This document shows positions 32,624 through 42,172 of a DNA stretch of 64,000 bases, piece after piece. Under the pieces are notes generated by a model. That model saw nothing but the letters and a program-made list of their open reading frames with translations, did no database searches and had not been told where the DNA came from. The number at the start of each line of letters is the position of its first letter. The stretch's first letter is position 1. A program made the position numbers and the translations under genes. The DNA comes from Buddleja alternifolia (lineage: Eukaryota; Streptophyta; Magnoliopsida; Lamiales; Scrophulariaceae): positions 6,453,134 through 6,517,133 of the forward strand of contig CM033401.1 in the NCBI GenBank assembly GCA_019426215.1, in the 5' to 3' direction.

Positions 32624-32871
32624 CAAAGATGAAGTATCACAATAACAATCTTCACCAATCTGCTTCTTTTTCTCATTTGACCGGACAAGTTACTTCTTCT
32701 TTTTCTTCCACCGGTTTTTTCAAAATCTTCTTCATCGGAGCCGTCCTCAACAACCACAGCCAATGAGCTCAAATTCGAGATGGATCCGACCCGTTTACCC
32801 TTCTCATCGGAGCACCCCTTGGGTTCAACATCGACCCCTCTGTCATCCGGTGAATCGTTGAGATCCCACAT
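32624..32871 (-). pseudogene. Captured APETALA2/TOE-like first exon
   Basis: The minus strand starts M-W-D-L-N-D-S-P-D-D and continues with G-K-R-V-G-S-I-S-N-L-S-S, then V-V-V-E-D-G-S-D-E-E-D. This is the conserved N-terminus of the AP2 subfamily of floral/developmental transcription factors (MWDLN motif with the EAR-like DLN core, then a KRVGS-SNSSSSAVVIEDGS-type block). After about residue 50 the similarity gives way to a basic stretch (G-G-R-K-R-R-S-N...R-K-R-S-R). Neither AP2 DNA-binding domain is present. The exon ends at a good donor (CTTTG|GTGAGT). The frame is open from ATG to this donor, so a chimeric transcript is conceivable. It lies inside the CACTA element: gene-fragment capture. 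Confidence 0.8.
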
Positions 32872-33086
32872 TTCTCTAACCCTAATTTTACCCAAATAAA
32901 AAAAAGACACAATACCAAAAGGAGGTATGAACGCAAACGATTTGGGGCGACGGAAAAATATACATGAGGGGCGGCGATTTGGCCTCGAGGTGGGTTTGAC
33001 GGCAGCGATTTGGCTTCAAGGAGAACCTTGTTAATCCTTAGAGAATGAATGCAAGGCAACGCCCGTCTTTCAAATCAAAAGAAAAG
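32872..33086 (-). other. Leader region upstream of the AP2-like exon
   Basis: GC-richer than the surrounding CACTA DNA and probably captured with the exon. A frame at 32769-33059 is open on the minus strand but overlaps the exon in another phase. No TATA box is recognised. Confidence 0.3.
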
Positions 33087-33178
33087 AAAATTCTGCAATT
33101 CCCGCTTCTTACTTAGCCAAAATTCTGCAATTCCCGCTTCTGACTTGGCCAAAAAACCCCAATTCCCGCTTTTTTGTG
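33087..33178. repeat. Short tandem repeat, about 31 bp by three
   Basis: The unit 'attctgcaattcccgcttct' plus 'nacttngccaaa' occurs at 33090, 33121 and, degenerate, 33152. It lies next to the AP2-like leader. Confidence 0.75.
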
Positions 33179-34386
33179 GTAAATAGTTTACTCGTAATAA
33201 TTTACTAATTTTTATGTGTTTCTAATAAAATTTTATTAGTTTGATTGCAATTGCTGAGAGTTTTAAGTTATTAATATAGTTAAATTAATTTAACTATTGA
33301 TTATTTTCTCGTTGCAACTCAAAAACAACTTAATTAGGAACATTCTCCATTCAAAATCTATAATAATTCAATTACTATGAGGACACAATATTATTTATAT
33401 AGGGTGACCACGAACCGAGCCGAGTAAGAATTTTGAGTTTGGGTCGAGTCGAGCCGAGCTCAAGCTTAAGCTCAGAAAAAAAAATAAAAAAAACTTTTTT
33501 TATTAACATATAATTATTAATTTTGTATTAATATATGTGGTGTTAAATATAATCATGATAAATATTAAATGTATGATTATTTATACATATATAGTATTAT
33601 AAGATATTATATTATATTATATATATATATATATATATTTGTATGATGATTTGGTTTATGATGATTTGGTCGTCAAATCTAATCTTTGCTTTCTTTTCTA
33701 AATAGATTTGATTATGTTAGCTTTTCATTTTATCACACTCTATATGACAAAAACTTATAGAGGTGTATTTCTAATATATTAATATATGGTAATTGATAAA
33801 ATAAATACTTTCTTCTATAAATCCCAATATGCCTCTAATTGTTTATAGGATAATTACAACTTCATCTCAATTTATGTAAATCTCATCACTCTATATGTGT
33901 TTCAGTGTTTAGGGTATATAGTTTAGGGTAATTTAGGGTTTAGGGCTATTTGTTTACAAAAAAATAAATAAAATATTCTAACAAGCCTAATTAATTCGAG
34001 CAAAAAAAAAATTCGTAGGCTCTCGAGCCTCGATATAAATAATATTTAAATATTATTTTTTATAATATATACTAAATTATTATTTTTTTGGTAGAATATA
34101 TATACTATATTATAAGTTTCCACAGAGAGAATAAGTTTTGCTAAATTTATTAATTATACTGACAAGAGATTGGATTGAGAATAAATAGCCCACTATATAT
34201 AGAGACTCAATGGGTTATTTGGGTCTAAAATGCCTAATTAAGGCATTTTAGTATATAAATAAGCTAATTTAATAAAGTTATAATATATTAGATATATTAT
34301 AATTATGTTTTAATTGGCCAATTAGAAAAGCTTTGGACATTGGCCTCATTAGTGGTGTAATGAGGTGGGCATCGAGTCGAACCGAT

Positions 34387-34390
<4 letters not shown>
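33179..34390. other. AT-rich CACTA interior, no gene
   Basis: 33405-33480 has 'cgaaccgagccgag' and 'tcgagccgagctcaagctta', related in style to 21370-21500. A TATA repeat lies at about 33610-33640. The remainder is AT-rich. Confidence 0.35.

Positions 34391-34431
<41 letters not shown>
34389..34431. repeat. (AT)n microsatellite
   Basis: A pure AT dinucleotide run of about 42 bp; long Ile-Tyr frames over it are artefacts. Confidence 0.95.
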
Positions 34432-34433
<2 letters not shown>

Positions 34434-34449
34434 CGAGTTCGAGTCGAAT

Positions 34450-35400
34450 CTAACAAGTCTTGATCAACCTCAATTGATAACAAAGGTCGCAGGTTCGACT
34501 CATGGAGTTGTAATGGATCTTTTGAGTTTTTGAATGAAACAAAATAAGTTCGATACAATCTTACACCAACCTTGGTACATATGTTACCATGTGGTCCAAT
34601 GGTATGCAATCCCTTATAGGTAATTGGAGGTTATAGGTTCGATTCATGTTGTTATTATGGATTTTATTTTAGTTTTTTAATGAAATAAAATTACATATAT
34701 ATATATAATTTTACACTAACATTAGTACACATATTATCATGTGGTCTGATGATATTTAGTTCCTTCTATATAATTTGAGGTCAAAAGTTCGAATCTTGGA
34801 GTAGATTTAAGATTTTTAGTTTTTCAATTAAGCAAATAAGTATACATATCTATTAATTACCAAAGTATAGGCAACAGAGTCACCTATAGTGCAATGGGTA
34901 CTAGACCCCAAATGATAATAGAGATCACAGGTTCGACTTATGAAGTTGTAATGGATCTTTTTAGTTTTTTAATGAAGCATAATAAGTTGTATGTAATGTT
35001 ACACCTTTTTTAGTACATATGTTGCCATGTAGTCTAATGGTATGTAGTCCCTTATGGGTAAATGGAGGTTATAGGTTCGATTCATGGTGATGTAATGGAT
35101 TTTTTTAGTTTCTTAATGAAATAAAATAAGATGTATTTAATTTTACACCAACATTAGTATATATATTATCATGTGGTCCAATGGTATTCAATTCCTTATA
35201 TGTAATAATTGGAGGTCACAGGTTCAATTCTTGGAGTTTGAATTAGTTTTTTAATTAAGCAAATAAGTAATTTTTTAATTAAACCAAAGAGACTTATTTA
35301 TTGCACACAAGCATTCATAAACAAATTACCATTGTAGTCCAATGGTATTAAATACCAATGTTCATGAGGGTGGTTGTGGGTTCAAGCTCTCAAACACACA
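34450..35400 (+). repeat. Tandem array of seven tRNA-like units
   Basis: B-box-like sites (GGTTCGATT and variants) begin at 34492, 34636, 34786, 34930, 35074, 35221 and 35379, a period of 144-158 bp. Six units have an A-box-like GTGGTCCAATGGTAT about 40-45 bp upstream (34591, 34741, about 34887, 35029, 35173, 35334). Between units the text alternates between two subtypes. The spacing and box order match an internal RNA polymerase III promoter from a tRNA-Gly/Asp-like ancestor, but no unit folds as an intact tRNA by eye. Confidence 0.7.
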
Positions 35401-36153
35401 AATATTTTATCATCCCATTATTTTTTAATTCAATTTTTTTCCATCTCTAATTCCGTCTCAGAATTAAGATCAATATCCATCCGTAGCTGATTTCATCTCT
35501 GAAAATAAGACGGAATGTTGTATAGATTTTCGTAGCTCATTCCGTCTCTGATCTGCCATGAAAATTAAATTTGTATTTCCGTCTCTGAATCCGTCTTAAA
35601 TATGAAAACTGAGACGGAAAATATCCGTCTCTAAAATAGATAAATTACATAATCGAATTAGCGACGCAACTCTCGTCGTCTCTAAATCAATCGCTGAAGC
35701 CGTCTCTGTTTAGCACTAATTTTCCCCATCTGGAATTCATTTAAGAAATTGAGACGGATTCGAAAATCCGTCGATAATCCGTCGCTGATATGCGACGGAG
35801 TCTATTTCGGTGGCTGAATCCGTCTCTGATTTGCCACGAATTTTTGTCCGTCTCTGATTTTCCGTGGCTGAAGCCCTGTTTTTTTGTAGTGCATGAACCA
35901 ACATAAATCTAGTGTTAAACCAGCTCAAATGTTCTATTAATTGCAAAATGATCAAAAACACATAATAGAGCTGAGGTATAGGTATAACTTTCTTCTCCAT
36001 TATTTGTAAACAATATACATATACAAATGTTACAGAAACAAAAAAAAAAAACAAGCCATAAAGAGAAAACAGCACACGTGCATGTGTGCTATGTTATTTT
36101 CTAATTCATAGTAATAGCGAGAGAAGAAATCTTCGGCAGCACTCGAAATTCAA

Positions 36154-36618
36154 TCAGGCACTTATACGGAAAAATCCGTTTAAGACGAAATTTTGAACCA
36201 ACCCGAGAAGCGAGGTAACCACAGTTCCGACAGATTGAAGAGCGGATGCAAGGACGCCATTAGTGGTGGAGAGCACGGGACATACAACATTGTTTAATGG
36301 AAGTTGAACAACGGCAACGCATGGTAGTGTGGGAAGTCCAAGAATAAGCCCTGTTAAAGCTCCAACAGTAATATTAAAATTTCCATTGACATTAGTGGTG
36401 CCCTGGCCAACTGTGACATTAGAACCAAGAATGGTGCAATTCAAGCGAACAAGCGCTCCACTTACGCCTTGGCCGGGGCAGTTTCCAGTGGGCGTACAGC
36501 AAAGTCGGCCGGTTACACTCAGGCCTCGCAAAGTGAGGATTTGACCATTCGCTAATGGGTTTGAGGCCACGAAGAGGAGTGCAATGAGGAAAAGGGCAGA
36601 GGCATAATTATAAGCCAT
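36154..36618 (-). CDS. Phylloplanin-like secreted protein (Pollen Ole e 1 family)
   Basis: 154 residues. It differs from the 13-kb gene by four bases: S13A and A17V in the signal peptide, N53S in the mature part, and one silent change. All four fall in the first third; the last about 300 bases are identical. The cysteines (40, 41, 47, 61, 100, 113) and sequons (N60, N67, N82) are kept. Role as for the family: a secreted surface protein, with antimicrobial function inferred from tobacco phylloplanin. The promoter core and TATA box are intact. Its neighbours are the CACTA element on the 3' side and the TRIM-bearing flank on the 5' side. The lack of indels against an indel-rich background suggests constraint, recent conversion, or better base calls here. 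Confidence 0.85.
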   Translation of the reverse strand: MAYNYASALFLIALLFVASNPLANGQILTLRGLSVTGRLCCTPTGNCPGQGVSGALVRLNCTILGSNVTVGQGTTNVNGNFNITVGALTGLILGLPTLPCVAVVQLPLNNVVCPVLSTTNGVLASALQSVGTVVTSLLGLVQNFVLNGFFRISA

Positions 36619-36723
36619 TTGGAGGGAATTCGAGGTTTATATACGTGGTATACTATATATATTATTACGTACTACTCTTGCAATTCACTGTTTTGTTGTG
36701 TTGAAATGTTGTGAAAGAATCCC

Positions 36724-36815
36724 TATTTATACTTGTTTTCTCCTCGATGTATGTAAGACTTTTTGAATATCTTTTAGCAGTACTTATTGAATAGGGGTTA
36801 GGGTGGGTTGCTCTT
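36724..36815 (-). promoter_or_regulatory. Phylloplanin promoter (TATA plus conserved core)
   Basis: Minus strand: TATAAATA at 36731-36724; the core at 36815-36774 reads AGCAACCCACCCTAACCCCT and then ATTCAATAAGTACTG. The spacing between TATA and core is slightly shorter than in A1 owing to small deletions. Confidence 0.65.
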
Positions 36816-38242
36816 TATATATGTGGGCTTTATTTATTGTACATGTCAAATTGAGTATTTTTGTTCAACATTGTTATATCTTGATATCCTAATACGCAAA
36901 TTATGTCCGTTCCATTAAAAAGCATGCTACAAGCTCATTATTTAACTTACAAACTATAGAGTAACTCCCAAATAAGAAGATTCTAAAGTTGTATTTAGAT
37001 TAAAGGATTTGTGAGTTACGAATTTGAAATATATAATATTGAATAAACTTAGTTTGTATGTAAATTTAAGTTTTGATGAATTTCATCTATTACTCAAATT
37101 CACTAATGATGGAGTCACTTAAGCTTTATGAGGTTCAAATCCTTCCTCGGATCTAATTCTTATATCCAAAATGCAACCTAAAAAATTGATTTTGTAATCT
37201 CGCTAAATTATTTTTTTCTTTCTCTTTAAAAACTTTGGTCGTCTTCTCATATTCTCCTGTTCTAAGCCGGTGATTGATTGGACACTCTACTTCAAATTTT
37301 GTATCCTAATTGTGAATGTAACTAGAGAGTAATTTGTAGTACATCCATAATTCGGTTTCTCAACCCCCAACCCCACCGAACCACCACCACCACCATCCAT
37401 TCAGCCATCAACTCTACCAACCCACCCTTCATGAAATCTTCATGTGACCTTTCTATTTAATTTAATTTAGTGTATTATTTTCTTCATGATCTGATGCTAC
37501 TATTCCTAACAGAAATAAAGCAAATATCTCTTGAATAAGAATTGAGATCTTTTATGCATAAGAGTTATTTCTTTCGAATTAGATGTTTCCTTGATTGTTT
37601 TCAGTATTGTAACTTTTTATCAAATAAAATAACTCATTTTCTATGATGATTTAGTGCTTCAATTATTTTCAATTACAATACTAAATTTGTCTAACATTTT
37701 ATAAGTATCAGTATGGTATCATTTTCATTAAATATATGAAATAAAAAATACCCAATTTTATAAATTAAAAAACACGCAACCCAAAAGTTTATTGACCTTG
37801 CTATAAATTAAAATAACACTATACATATGAAGGATCGAAATTACGTCCAAACTCCACACGCTACCTATGATTAATTTTCACATATTATATATTTTACATC
37901 TTAATAGAAAAAATTAATCAAACCTATTTTTGTTATTAAAGGACTACTATCAAATTGACCTTGTTTTCTCATTTTCTTCTACTTGTAAGCTTGTGCCACT
38001 ACATTCTTAATTTGGAAAGTTAACTATAAATGGGCCAACTTCAACTTGACCAAATTGACAAGGCCATAGTTGAATCTTACACTAAAGTACTTGTAGCCCA
38101 CATAGATCTTGCCAAATTTCGGACAAACATAAGGCTATCACAAAGTACCTAAATATGTCATTGTGGTGCGACTTTATAAGTCAAGGGAAGGATATTGTGC
38201 ATTATGAATCCTCTATTTCAAAATTGTGTTCTATTTTGTAGA
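36816..38242 (-). repeat. Phylloplanin upstream flank (A2), no gene
   Basis: The A2 counterpart of 13850-15285. It has small indels relative to A1 and nothing else. Confidence 0.6.
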
Positions 38243-39219
38243 TTTAATTACACTAACGATCCTTCTTGTTTAGAATGATTACAACTCAATACGCTTAGTT
38301 TGGGCACATAACAAACATCCCCCTCTTATAATATAACGTTACATATTCACCCCCTTTTGTCTAACGTTTGTTAGTTAAACATAACGGAAAATGAGAAATG
38401 ACCATTTTAACCCTCGTTTTTAAATTAAAAAATAAGTTCTTGTTTTATGATTACAATTTAGCATGCTTATTGTGGGGATATAACTGACACTCCCTCTTAT
38501 AATAAAACATCACATTCACCATCCCACCACCACCACCCCTCTCTCTCGATTAATGTCCGTTTCAAATGTGACAGAAAGTGTCAAATGACAATTTACTCTA
38601 GTTTTAAAACATATAAATAAATTAGCCAAAAGCTAAAAATTTAAAATGACGGAATGCTCCTCACACTTTGCCTAAAATAAGTTTTCTAAATGTGTCTTCA
38701 AAAAAAAAAAAAAAGGAAAAGAAAAGGCAAAATATATCTTAATGCAACTGGCATGAGGTGTTGGGATTGGGTTCAGCGCGGTTTATATATTGCTTTTTAA
38801 ACTGACCATAATTCAAACCTAATGTGTCGGTATTCCTTTTTTTTTTTTACTCATTATCAAGATGTTACAAAATCATATAAATATAATTAGATCCTTTATA
38901 ATTTGATTAACAACATTTATCTCCTTAGAGGTATTTTGTTAATCCAAATCTAACCCGCTTATTTCGGGCTCATGAAAAATAACACCTCTCATAATAAAAT
39001 TCTACATTAATCCCCTCAGTGGTATTTTGGTCAAAAGAAAATAGTTGACCAAGACAAGGACAATATAGGAAGTTTAAATAATTTTAAAATGATGTTAGCA
39101 TATTTTGTTAGTTTTTTGGACAATTGTAAGGTTTATTTATAAGGAGAGGGTGTTTGTTATGTGCCCAAATAAGCAGTTGGCTTGTAATTACACTAAATGA
39201 GGGTAGTTCGTGTAACTAA
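38243..39219. mobile_element. Non-autonomous TIR element (A2 copy)
   Basis: Same element as 15290-16264, at the same position in the duplicated unit, so it was copied with the unit rather than inserted anew. Confidence 0.6.
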
Positions 39220-40194
39220 CCATATTTTGCATTTCATTTAATTAATAACACCTCATCAGAGTATAAAATTCACTCCACATGTACATTTAAGGAGAAAATT
39301 TATACACACATTGTGTATATGAAAATGAAATACAGGATGATTCAAACTCATGGATGTGCTATTTAAGTTTGGAATGACCACTTATGCCCTATTATAACTA
39401 GGTGCCCAACTTCAAAAGAGCTTTGGATTGATCCTTCTCATATGATCGAATTGTGAAGGTGAAGTTTGGCCTATTTAATTACATGGTGGACTGCAAAGCC
39501 TTTTTATACTTAAGTTAAGACAATGGTAGTAAAAGTTATGACAACCTTGTCACCTTTTGCTATGATATGATATGTACAGCTCTCGGCTCTCGTGTTGCAA
39601 TGTTCGATGCGCGAACATAGCATATACAAATTGGAAAATCAACGCAAATACTAACCCCGTCTTCATGGTACCATCAGAGATCAAGTATAGTCAAAATCGA
39701 CATAACCCTCACACGAATCGAAGAGCACACAAGTATAAAATATTTGTAATAGGATTCAAATAATGTTACAATGGAGCCGCAAAATCAACATAGCGATAAT
39801 CAAGATTTAAGTTATGTATAGATACTCCAGTTAAGCAACCTTTTGAAATTCTTTTTCTGAATTACCAACAAAAATAATAATATTCAACAAATAGCATAGA
39901 CCCAAATAATTGTATAGGAGGAAGAAGTAATTATTTAACACAAAGTGAACCATACAAACTTCTATTATCCCTCTAAAGAAAATTAACATGAAAACATAAT
40001 CCACAAGATCAATCAATGCAATTAGAAGAAGAAATCTTCTTCATAATCTCTTCAAGCTTTTCTTTCTAGCATCTATCTTCTTTTGTCTGCAGGAACTTTT
40101 AGCAGCCCTGCTTCCTACCTTTAGTGTAGCTGGAGCGCTTTTGATCCGCTAGCACCCGTCCCATCTGATGAAAGCATGGCCGTTTGAAACCATT

Positions 40195-41355
40195 TGTTAG
40201 ATTATAGAAAACCCCGTAGGAAACATTTTATAGATGAATACGTTATATATAGATACAATAGACAAGAACCCTAAGCTAATATAAGGTAAAAGATAAACAT
40301 GTAAAAGATACAAAGATATCCCTAAATCTATACAAAGATATTTATATATTAACACTCCCGCAGTTTGAAACGAGGGTTCTCGAAAATTGAGGCTGGACCG
40401 AAAATCCAAGAAGAGCGGAAGACGGCAGTCTGGCATAAAGAATGCGAGTAGAGTGCTGATGAGAACCACAACCAAGATGTTTCTATGAGCTGTACCACCA
40501 TCAGGTAAGGAAGAGGGATTCGACGAAGACTCTCAAGATGGAGCAGTTTCGCCCAAAAAATAAATAAATATATGAGCAAAGGTCGAAACAGCATGACAAA
40601 AATCTCATGTTGATTCATATTTAGGAGAAGTGAGATTAGAGTGAGTTTGGAGAAAGATGTGGCGGCTTGTAATAGAGAACAGCGCCAAGCTCAGAACGTG
40701 TGAGCTTCTAACCTAAGTTTTGAGAAAAAAAAGGATATGGGGGCTGTTTGGGAAGCGAAAAAGAAGAAAGAAGAAAGAAAAAAAGATCTTTACGTGAGAG
40801 GATTGTTTATGGTGAAGTGGAATTTTGGAAAGAATTGCAAGTGGGATTATATTGGAAAGGAGGGGATATTAGGGTGAGAAAAAGGAAGGGGCTGCATGTG
40901 TGAAAGTGCAGCAGAAGCACCACCTAATAATTCCCACAATGGCAGCGGACGGAGGATGGATTGAGAGACCACCGAACCGATATTGATAGATTTTGAGAAG
41001 TAAGATGCCTTTCGGCCTTGTGAGAGTACAAGAGGAGAGATATATTTTAGGAGATGTGGAATCGAGAGATAGAAGAGATAGAGGTAGAGATGATGTTGCC
41101 GGACAAGGCGGCGGCGGTGGAGAAGAGAGAAAAAATAACTAACCAGATAAGGGGCGCCGGACAGAGACGGCGACTTGAGGATGGCGGAAGCGAGAGATCA
41201 CCACGGCTCTGATACCATGTTAGGTTATAGAAAACCTCGTAGAAACCTTTATTGATGAATACGTAATATAGATACAATAGATAAAAAAACTCTAAGCTAT
41301 AATAAAGTAAAAGATAAACATAGATAAGATACAAAGATATTTAATATATTTAACA
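40195..41355 (-). mobile_element. TRIM (A2 copy)
   Basis: Same element and same ccatt duplication (40190-40194 and 41356-41360) as the TRIM at 17251. The primer site (ggctctgatacca) ends at about 41217. It is shorter than the A1 copy by about 30 bp through scattered one-base losses. Confidence 0.9.
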
Positions 41356-42134
41356 CCATTTTTTGGTTTCGGGCCAAGGACATGTAATTGGGGCGGTGCA
41401 CCTGCACCGGATACAAAGTTGTTATTCTGGTTCGACGCATTTCGCTGAGTGTCTGTGCTTTACAAGATCAACTATGAAGTGTATGTGCTTTATAGATCCA
41501 CATCTATGTCAGTGGTGGACGCGGAAATGGCTCTTGATAATTTGAAAAATGGGGGTGAAAATGTCATATTTTTACTTAAAGATGGGCGAAATTTTAATCT
41601 ATTGAGAGAGGAAGAAGTTGTGATAATTTTCAAATCTCGAGATATTTTTCATTGTCAAATTTTGTAAAACAGGTTACCGTGTAATTTACCCTTATCAAAA
41701 CCATTGAACATGTACACCCATTATTTTACGTTTTTATATATTATGTTATAATAATTCAACTATTTACAGCCCCACTTGCAAAGCAGAGCACGTAGATTGT
41801 GCGCTACTTTTCCTAGTGAAGCTGCTTATGTTTTCATCGGGACGAAATGTATTTGAAATAGATAAAAATTTCTTCAGAAAAGTTAATTTAGAAGTTTTTT
41901 TTTTTTTTTTAAACCAACTAATGTAGAAGTTAATGTCACCATTGCTGTAAGAATAATATGAGTTTAACATCACATAAATTGGAGGTGTGCTTTCAGTCCG
42001 AAAATCCTGGCTTCCATCACATGACTTTGTGCTTTTTCTTACTATTTGTTGCCGTCATATTATAATAGAGATTATGTACAATTATCGAAGACATCGAAAT
42101 GCAATTAAGTCCCACGACACAATCTTACTAAGAT

Positions 42135-42172
42135 TTAATACCAAGATTAGAAAACTCCGTAATTAACCAACA
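42135..42172. mobile_element. TRIM LTR remnant at the A2/B1 junction
   Basis: The text 'ttaataccaagattagaaaa' and 'ctccgta' matches 56703-56735. It then skips most of that LTR and resumes just before the nested LTR. The other end of the split TRIM LTR is 44588-44630. Confidence 0.65.

Larger units (their letters stand above)
29381..35891. mobile_element. CACTA (En/Spm-type) element, 6.5 kb
   Basis: The left end is CACTACACGAAAACAGGGCT and the right end is its inverse (...AGCCCTGTTTTTTTGTAGTG). The 3-bp duplication cat lies at 29378-29380 and 35892-35894. Subterminal zones (29400-29860 and 35440-35880) are crowded with CCGTCTCTGA and CGTCGCTGA motifs in both orientations, as expected for transposase binding. 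I find no intact TnpA or TnpD, so it is non-autonomous or decayed. It carries an AP2-like exon, candidate exons and a tRNA-like array. Confidence 0.92.
35892..42134. repeat. Segmental duplication A, copy A2
   Basis: It is a near copy of 12871-19235. Non-coding parts carry many single-base deletions relative to A1 (for example 40201-40350 and 42040-42125), while the CDS has none. The left edge is exactly the CACTA end. The right edge joins block B1 at 42134/42135. Confidence 0.9.

Noticed and set aside
34333..34609. ORFs with Ile-Tyr repeats
   Set aside because: Translations of the (AT)n microsatellite.
34450..35400. CRISPR-like array
   Set aside because: Repeats are long and degenerate with tRNA-like boxes, and the DNA is plant nuclear.
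34587..35400. Functional tRNA genes
   Set aside because: A and B boxes are present, but I could not form an acceptor stem or anticodon arm in any unit.
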